Positions 41,399-47,000 of a stretch of 47,000 nt of DNA are shown here, in pieces. The notes beneath the pieces are model-generated. The model saw only the letters and a program-made list of their open reading frames with translations. It was not told the DNA's origin and did not search any database. This DNA is from Lachnospiraceae bacterium (GTDB lineage: Bacteria; Bacillota; Clostridia; Lachnospirales; Lachnospiraceae). The first letter of the stretch is position 1. Every line of letters starts with the position of its first letter. Location of the stretch: NCBI GenBank assembly GCA_017392525.1, contig JAFOVD010000026.1, positions 1 through 47,000 on the forward strand. The letters are read 5' to 3'. The position numbers and the translations under genes are program-made.

Positions 41399-41884
41399 TT
41401 ACTCATGCACAATAATATCTGCATATTGCAAACGAACCATTTTCTCCAGATCCGACAGTGCAACTTCCACCTGATATCCCACCTTGCCGCCAGAGAAGAG
41501 GATTGTCTCGTACTCTTGGGCTGTTTCATGAATCACTGTTGGAAATGTTTTCTTCATGCCGATAGGAGAACATCCCCCATGCACATATCCCGTAAGAGGA
41601 AGCAGTTCCTTCTGCGGAATCATGGCAATGGATTTCTCTCCAACAGCCTTGGCAGCCGCCTTTAGATCCAGTTCTTCCTCCACCGGAATTACAAATACAT
41701 AATTCTGCTTTGATTTGGAAACAGTCACCAACGTCTTAAATACAAGACGTGGATCTTCACCCAGCGCTTTGGCAATCTCAGCTCCATTTGTAAGTTCCAA
41801 TTCCTTATAACAATATGGTTTATACGCAATCTTCTTTTGCTCTAAGAGACGCATTACATTGGTCTTATCGTCCTTCTTACTCAA
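41399..41884 (-). CDS. ybaK: Cys-tRNA(Pro)/Cys-tRNA(Cys) deacylase (YbaK/EbsC)
   Basis: 161 residues. It starts with TTG (41882-41884), 7 bases after GGAGG. The INS superfamily fold is visible: GAEIAKALGEDPRLVFKTLVTV, KQNYVFVIPVEEELDLKAAAKAVGEKSIAMIP and HGGCSPIGMKK, with the invariant lysine (VFKTL) used by editing enzymes. It clears misacylated Cys-tRNA(Pro) made by ProRS. It has its own promoter and precedes the 137-aa gene by about 60 bp. Confidence 0.95.
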   Translation of the reverse strand: MSKKDDKTNVMRLLEQKKIAYKPYCYKELELTNGAEIAKALGEDPRLVFKTLVTVSKSKQNYVFVIPVEEELDLKAAAKAVGEKSIAMIPQKELLPLTGYVHGGCSPIGMKKTFPTVIHETAQEYETILFSGGKVGYQVEVALSDLEKMVRLQYADIIVHE

Positions 41885-41934
41885 ATTTCAGCCTCCATCA
41901 TTGTGCTTCAAATCATCTAATTTACATCCACACA

Positions 41935-41962
41935 ATTATACACCTCTTATCCCATCCTACAA
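41935..41962 (-). promoter_or_regulatory. Probable promoter of ybaK
   Basis: Minus strand TTGTAG (41957-41962), 16-base spacer, perfect TATAAT (41935-41940), about 50 bases before the TTG start. Confidence 0.65.
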
Positions 41963-41975
41963 GCCTTAATCCACA

Positions 41976-44900
41976 CTATTTCAATTGCGGTACCAGAAGT
42001 CGAACTGATAAGAAGAAGGAGGTAATCTCCAGCAACTTCTTCAAATCCACCTTGGCTTCGAGTTCATAGTTGTCCACACCGATATAACCAATAAGCTCAC
42101 CATCATTATCCCGAAGTGGTGCTATCATAAATCGTTTCACACCTCTCTCCACAGTTCTCTTATAGAGCTCCGGATACATTTCCTTCAGATTCTCAACATT
42201 GTCAAAGGATGAGACACCTCTGCCCTCCATAATATGAAGCCACGGGTCCATCTCCGACTTGTCTGTCATCTTGATACCATGAATAAAGGATTGGACGCCC
42301 TCATCACACCATTCATTGGTGCAGCTGACCTTGCCATCGCTAACCGTAAGGACAAACAACCGGTCGGCCTTCATTACTTCTCCAAGCTTCTCCAGCATAT
42401 TGTCCACAGCCTTCAGCATATTGCCTTCGCTGCCCAGAATCCGCGCCATCTTGATTATCAACTCATCTGTTGCATGACCGGTCTGCAGTCTCTCACGGTA
42501 CTTCTTCTCAACATCCACCTGTAGAAGAACCATAAAACAGCCCGGAGTACTGGATGGAGCCATAATAAACTCCGTCCACTGACCAACAGATGTAGCATAG
42601 GCTCTGCCCCGGATATATCCACCCTGAATTGCCTGATCGCAGAATTCACGCCACTTCTCTCCGGCAAACGGGAAGCACTCATAATATCCGTGTCCCAGCA
42701 TTTCTTCCCTGGTCTTGCCTGTAAGCTCGCAGTACTTCTGATTTACATAGATATACTCATAATCATAAGTCTCATTTTTATCATTTTTCAGCGCTCTGCA
42801 GACAATATACGGAACCGGAAAATCCCGGTAAGGATCCGGCTTAATCTCTTTTTTCTTGCTCTCCTTCTTTATCTTGCTTTGGAATGCGATGATTCGATTC
42901 TTCGAAAGATCGAATACCTCCTGGACAGACTCCATCTCAGAGCCCTTGGCCAAACCAAAGACCATGTCCACCTGCACTGAACATTCATCCACTTCTCGAA
43001 TCTGTCTCACCTCGTCCCTAAGGCCATTGAGGCGATCCAATATATCGATGTCGGCAAGATTTCTAAGGCACATCATGAAATGACTACTCTGGACACGGGC
43101 AATCATGGCGCCAATACCGAAGTGTGCAGAAATCCTCTCTGCCACCATACGAAGCATATTATTGGCCACGCCCTCGCCGTAATCCGCCTTGACATGATTA
43201 TAGGTGGTAATCTCAATATTGATAAATGTATAATCCTGATTTCCGATTCGGTAGGCATCGTCGTAGGACAGCGCCATGGACATAAATCCCTGAACATTTA
43301 AAAATCCTGTCAGAGGATCCGTCATATCTTCCCTGTTAATACGATCATTGGATGCCACATCCTCTTCCACATCATAGAAGTAACCCATCAGGCCACAGAT
43401 TCGATTGTTATGATAAATCGGGAACTTGCTGGCAGAGATTCCTCTGGCCGAACCACCGATTACATTCTTGCCAAGGGTGCTATTGATGGTCTTGCCCTTC
43501 TTTAAAATCTCCTCTTCATAGTTCTTAAATGTATCATCTTCTACGTGCCAACCAATCTCTTCATCCGTCTTGCCAAGAATTTCATTGACAGATGCAAATC
43601 CATAGTAAGCAAGAAATGCATTGCTGGCCCCTAAGAAACGTCGATTCTTATCCTTCCAGAAAAGCTTGATACTGGAATCCCGAATCAGTGCATCCACGAA
43701 ATCCATATCCGTAATGAGATTCTCTTTATCCACATACTGGGTCTCGGCAGCTATAACATTTCCACGACGACTCATCACTGCATTCATAATAGAATTCTTC
43801 TCTTCCTGATCCTCCCACTCAGAAGGCGCCAGGCATAAGAGATACCGGTTATGGTTTGTCTCCGGAATCGCGACGATTCGAATCTCCGTCCAGATATAAT
43901 TGCCATTGGAATCCTTGATTCGGAAAACATCTCCAAAAGTTCCCCTTCCTGAGGCAATAAGCTTCTCCCGAATATATTCCTGAGACGAAAACTTCTTAAG
44001 ACGCTCTAAATCATCCGGATGGAACTGCCGCGGATCACGACCACTCTTGTAATAATCCGTCAGGCCGTGAATCTCCTCGCCGATATGCTCATTCAACATA
44101 TCTGTCACAATAACCGTACGGCTATCCCGATCCACATCAAACAGATAAATCGCATCGTAAATCGACACAATATTTCTAACCACATTTTCCAGCTGTTGTA
44201 TCGCCTTCTGCTCATCGAGAATCACCTTGCTAAGGGATGCCTCGAAAATCTGTCCAATCCTGCTGGAGGCAACCACCCTGAAGGTCAGATGATAGTATAC
44301 ACCGCGGCTGGTGAAAGTCAGATGCTCCAGCTGCTTCGATGCCTTGGCCTTCTCCGCAAGTCTCAGGAAACGACCACAGAGAGCGGAACTATCATTGTTC
44401 ATCTCCATCTCTATTACTTCATCATTGGTGTAACCGGAGAGACTTACAAGCTCGCTGTACTTATCATTTTCATATAAAATCTTAAATTTCGTTCCATCAA
44501 ACAAAAACAGGGCAAAAGGTCCATCCGAAATCACATCAATCAGACCGGCCTTGGAATAGAATGAGGAAATCTCACGAGTCTCCACTCCCAGATGCATGCT
44601 GGTAAGATACGGGCGCACATCCTTGGCCAGCATCGGTCGACCATAGTAGAATCCCTGAATCTTCTCGCATCCAATCTGCTTCAGGAAATGCAACTGCTCC
44701 TCAGTCTCAACACCTTCCGCCAATGTATGAATTCCAAGCTTCTTCGCCATCTGAATCGTAGAAATCATAATGTCCTTGGAGCGTTGACTCAAGTCCTTAA
44801 TAAAGACCATGTCCAGCTTGATTTCATCAAAATCATAATCCTTTAAGACATTCAGGGATGAGAAACCGCTTCCGAAATCATCCATCCAGACCTCGAATCC

Positions 44901-46232
44901 CTCTTCGTGGAAACGTTCAATTGCCTTCTTAATCACACCGCCATCATTGACAAGGGCAGACTCCGTAATCTCAACAATCAGAAGATTCCTACGAATTCCA
45001 TGCTCCTCCGCAATACGAATAAACTGCTCCACAGGATCCACAACTTCAAAATCCGCTCTAGACAAATTGATGGAAACCGGCGCAACCGGCTCCCCCTCTC
45101 GCATCCTGCGAGCCTGAATCTCTGCCACACGATTGGCAATATATAAGTCCAGTCGATAGGACAGTCCTCGTTCCTCCAAAAGTGGAACAAAACTGCCGGG
45201 ACTAATCACCCCCAGCTCCGGGTCCTCCCATCTGGCAAGGGCTTCCGAACTACATAGCTTACCTGAGAATGTCCTCACAACCGGCTGTAAATAAACCTTA
45301 ATCCACTGATTTGCAATTGCTCGATCTAAATTCTCTAAAATATGTTGCTGAAGGTTGTATTTCTCCAGCATCCCTTCATCAAACCACTTAAATCCGGAGC
45401 CATAAAAAAACTTACGCATGGCATCACTGGCTATCTTGGCACGGTCACAAAGCTCCGCTATCTCCACCTGCGGATCATAGCTTACGATTCCGATCCTCAC
45501 CGGAAGTGTACGGCCTTCATTGGCCTCGTGAAGTTCCATTATCAAGCCATTGAGCTCCGCCTCGATATCATCCGTATCCATATAGGCATAGAAATGATCC
45601 TCGCCAAATCTGGAACACTTGGTCACACCGAAAAATCTTCTCAATATATCTGAAAAGGCAACCAACAACTTGTCACCTTCATCATGTCCATACTTATTGT
45701 TAAATCGCTTCATACCGCTTAAGTTAAAGCTGAGAATCACCGGCGATGCCCCTTTGTCATAAAGTTCTCTCAACTCACGGTTAGCGATATCTATAAAAAA
45801 ATTCATGTTAAACAGGCCCGTCAGAAGATCCTGCTTCGTCTTCTCAGGCGCAATAAAAACATAGAACAGCGGTCCCATCTCAGGATCCTCAATCAACCGA
45901 CCGTAATCCTCTACCATGAACACCCTGCCCTTTCTCGTCTTAACGCGATAGTTCACCTGATCAAAGCCACACCCGCACTGATCCTTGATATTACGCTGCA
46001 CTTCATCTAAATCATCAGGGAAAACAAGACCCGGAAAACAGCCCCCCGTAAGCGCAAGAAACTCATCTTCGTTTTTACAATCGAAGAGCTCTAATAACTC
46101 GCGGTTGGCATACAGAATTTCTTCAGACTCATCAGCCCGGTAGATAAAGAATCCACCCGGCATAGAATCCAGACCTTTTAGAATATAATTCTTGCCATAA
46201 TCGGCAGTTGTAAACTTCTGATTATTACTCAT
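41976..46232 (-). CDS. Very large soluble PAS-GGDEF-EAL-PAS-GGDEF-PAS-GAF c-di-GMP protein
   Basis: 1418 residues, RBS AGGGGAGTGACGT; no membrane helix. Order: PAS (about 15-130); degenerate GGDEF (about 133-285, RFGEDHF at 208-214); EAL (about 305-545) with EALAR (E330), INLSRADF, EITE, MDDFGSG, KLDM, AEGVET and QGFYYGRP intact; PAS (about 575-700); PAS_3-like (about 700-800); PAS (about 845-965); a second, more degenerate GGDEF (about 975-1110, signature lost); PAS (about 1150-1260); C-terminal GAF (about 1270-1410). It probably breaks down c-di-GMP under control of at least four PAS sensors and a GAF sensor. The two-GGDEF/one-EAL mosaic looks built by domain shuffling. It is a single-gene unit. 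Confidence 0.9.
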   Translation of the reverse strand: MSNNQKFTTADYGKNYILKGLDSMPGGFFIYRADESEEILYANRELLELFDCKNEDEFLALTGGCFPGLVFPDDLDEVQRNIKDQCGCGFDQVNYRVKTRKGRVFMVEDYGRLIEDPEMGPLFYVFIAPEKTKQDLLTGLFNMNFFIDIANRELRELYDKGASPVILSFNLSGMKRFNNKYGHDEGDKLLVAFSDILRRFFGVTKCSRFGEDHFYAYMDTDDIEAELNGLIMELHEANEGRTLPVRIGIVSYDPQVEIAELCDRAKIASDAMRKFFYGSGFKWFDEGMLEKYNLQQHILENLDRAIANQWIKVYLQPVVRTFSGKLCSSEALARWEDPELGVISPGSFVPLLEERGLSYRLDLYIANRVAEIQARRMREGEPVAPVSINLSRADFEVVDPVEQFIRIAEEHGIRRNLLIVEITESALVNDGGVIKKAIERFHEEGFEVWMDDFGSGFSSLNVLKDYDFDEIKLDMVFIKDLSQRSKDIMISTIQMAKKLGIHTLAEGVETEEQLHFLKQIGCEKIQGFYYGRPMLAKDVRPYLTSMHLGVETREISSFYSKAGLIDVISDGPFALFLFDGTKFKILYENDKYSELVSLSGYTNDEVIEMEMNNDSSALCGRFLRLAEKAKASKQLEHLTFTSRGVYYHLTFRVVASSRIGQIFEASLSKVILDEQKAIQQLENVVRNIVSIYDAIYLFDVDRDSRTVIVTDMLNEHIGEEIHGLTDYYKSGRDPRQFHPDDLERLKKFSSQEYIREKLIASGRGTFGDVFRIKDSNGNYIWTEIRIVAIPETNHNRYLLCLAPSEWEDQEEKNSIMNAVMSRRGNVIAAETQYVDKENLITDMDFVDALIRDSSIKLFWKDKNRRFLGASNAFLAYYGFASVNEILGKTDEEIGWHVEDDTFKNYEEEILKKGKTINSTLGKNVIGGSARGISASKFPIYHNNRICGLMGYFYDVEEDVASNDRINREDMTDPLTGFLNVQGFMSMALSYDDAYRIGNQDYTFINIEITTYNHVKADYGEGVANNMLRMVAERISAHFGIGAMIARVQSSHFMMCLRNLADIDILDRLNGLRDEVRQIREVDECSVQVDMVFGLAKGSEMESVQEVFDLSKNRIIAFQSKIKKESKKKEIKPDPYRDFPVPYIVCRALKNDKNETYDYEYIYVNQKYCELTGKTREEMLGHGYYECFPFAGEKWREFCDQAIQGGYIRGRAYATSVGQWTEFIMAPSSTPGCFMVLLQVDVEKKYRERLQTGHATDELIIKMARILGSEGNMLKAVDNMLEKLGEVMKADRLFVLTVSDGKVSCTNEWCDEGVQSFIHGIKMTDKSEMDPWLHIMEGRGVSSFDNVENLKEMYPELYKRTVERGVKRFMIAPLRDNDGELIGYIGVDNYELEAKVDLKKLLEITSFFLSVRLLVPQLK

Positions 46233-46339
46233 ACGTCACTCCCCTAATCATTCGTTATACAGTTTTAATATACCAAACTTTTACAAAAATTTGAAGATTT
46301 TCAAGTTTTTTTCTTGCAATTCTGACAATTACAGTTTTC

Positions 46340-46368
46340 TTGACACATTCAGCATATATGTGTATCAT
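46340..46368 (+). promoter_or_regulatory. Promoter of the nitronate monooxygenase-like gene
   Basis: Perfect TTGACA (46340-46345), 17 bases, TATCAT (46363-46368). The leader is about 85 bases and contains an operator-like palindrome. Confidence 0.8.
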
Positions 46369-46374
46369 TTCATT

Positions 46375-46406
46375 TGTATAGTTTATACACACTTTCTGTG
46401 GTGTGT
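46375..46406. promoter_or_regulatory. Operator-like palindrome plus hairpin at the transcription start
   Basis: TGTATA-GTT-TATACA (46375-46389), a perfect 6-3-6 repeat over the expected +1. ACACAC/GTGTGT (46387-46392 with 46401-46406) follows immediately. This is the position expected for a repressor; the TGTATA half-site resembles those of GntR/YtrA proteins. Confidence 0.55.
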
Positions 46407-46458
46407 AGATAAGCATACCAATCATACTACTTTTTTCACACCTTATTGGAGGTTAAAA

Positions 46459-47000
46459 ATGAACACAAAAGATACCAATATAAAAGATACCAATATAAGA
46501 GATACCAGCGCCGGTTGTCTGGAGATTCACGGCCGTTCAATGCAGATTCCTGTCATCCAGGGTGGCATGGGCGTCGGAGTTTCACTGGAAAATCTTGCCG
46601 GCAATGTCGCCCTTGAAGGTGGCATGGGTTGCATCAGCACTGCAGACTGCGGCTACCGGGAGGCAGATTTCGCCAAGCATCCTGAGGACGCCAACCTTCG
46701 CGCCCTTAGAAAAGAAATTCAGGATGCCAAAGAAATTGCCGGTGGCAATGGTCTGGTTGCCGTCAACGCCATGGTCGCAACCCAGCAATACGATGAAGCA
46801 GTTCGAACCGCAGTGGATTCCGGAGCCGACGCAATCATTTCCGGGGCCGGAATTCCTATGAACCTTCCGGAGCTTGTGCCTGCAGGCAAGGCGCTGATTG
46901 CGCCGATTGTTTCCAGCGGCCGCTGTATTCGTCTGATTTGTCGAAACTGGATGAAGAAATACAATCGACAGCCCGACTTCGTGGTCATCGAAGGCCCAAA
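46459..47000 (+). CDS. Nitronate monooxygenase/FabK-like flavoprotein, 3' end outside window
   Basis: Starts at ATG 46459 behind GGAGG and is open to the last base (180 codons visible). The first 20 residues contain a five-residue unit (KDTNI, KDTNI, RDTSA) from a 15-base micro-repeat. The TIM-barrel start follows: IPVIQGGMGVGVSLENLAGNVALEGGMGCIS, then GGNGLVAVNAMVATQQYDEAVRTAVDSGADAIISGAG and SSGR, matching the flavin- and phosphate-binding segments of 2-nitropropane dioxygenase-like enzymes. Relatives oxidise nitronates or act as FabK enoyl-ACP reductases. The visible part cannot separate these. It is divergent from the giant EAL gene. Confidence 0.9.
   Translation, partial: MNTKDTNIKDTNIRDTSAGCLEIHGRSMQIPVIQGGMGVGVSLENLAGNVALEGGMGCISTADCGYREADFAKHPEDANLRALRKEIQDAKEIAGGNGLVAVNAMVATQQYDEAVRTAVDSGADAIISGAGIPMNLPELVPAGKALIAPIVSSGRCIRLICRNWMKKYNRQPDFVVIEGP

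Overview
The window looks like a chromosomal segment from a Clostridia bacterium, most likely a Lachnospiraceae. Evidence: a SCIFF ranthipeptide precursor next to its radical-SAM maturase, a fused SecDF, a dnaE-pfkA pair, a relQ-type alarmone synthetase, AGGAGG-type ribosome sites, several TTG/GTG starts, and a tRNA run Pro-Gly-Arg-His-Gln-Lys. I see no phage, insertion sequence or CRISPR array. The genus is not certain. Almost everything is on the minus strand. Plus-strand genes are typA, two small unknown genes at 14.7 and 19.6 kb, and the nitronate monooxygenase at the right edge.

Layout. 0-3 kb: 3' part of typA, a small membrane protein and serS. 3-7.6 kb: a four-gene MacB-like ABC exporter with two membrane-fusion proteins, behind a consensus promoter and a probable operator. 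7.7-14.5 kb: glyA, then lipoprotein PPIase, SCIFF peptide, maturase (scm) and secDF, which resembles a peptide-making and export neighbourhood. 14.7-18.5 kb: two unknown genes and an accessory stretch with five unrelated tandem-repeat arrays, one of which triplicates an RBS/start-codon module and one a terminator. 17.2-19.4 kb: ispE, a FadR-type GntR regulator and a DUF1934 protein. 19.6-28.6 kb: an unknown protein with a sigma-D-like promoter, relQ, a small protein, a TrmH/SpoU methylase, pfkA, dnaE and a calcium-binding-repeat protein. 28.8-32.6 kb: CPBP protease, patatin, small exporter, HD phosphohydrolase and a small unknown. 32.7-33.3 kb: six tRNAs. 33.4-38.6 kb: YfcE-type phosphodiesterase, rdgB, amidase, papain-type protease and an RlmL-type methylase. 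38.9-46.2 kb: two cyclic-di-GMP EAL proteins (635 and 1418 residues) flanking ybaK and an unknown gene. 46.5 kb: nitronate monooxygenase/FabK-like gene cut by the window end.

The most novel signals are non-coding. Two plus-strand intergenic transcription units (about 31.29-31.48 and 38.68-38.76 kb) each have a well-spaced promoter, hairpins, an intrinsic terminator and exposed C-rich CCCTCA motifs complementary to Shine-Dalgarno sequences. They look like a small family of anti-SD regulatory RNAs. All coordinates, motifs and spacings were read by eye; no alignment, folding or database search was run.
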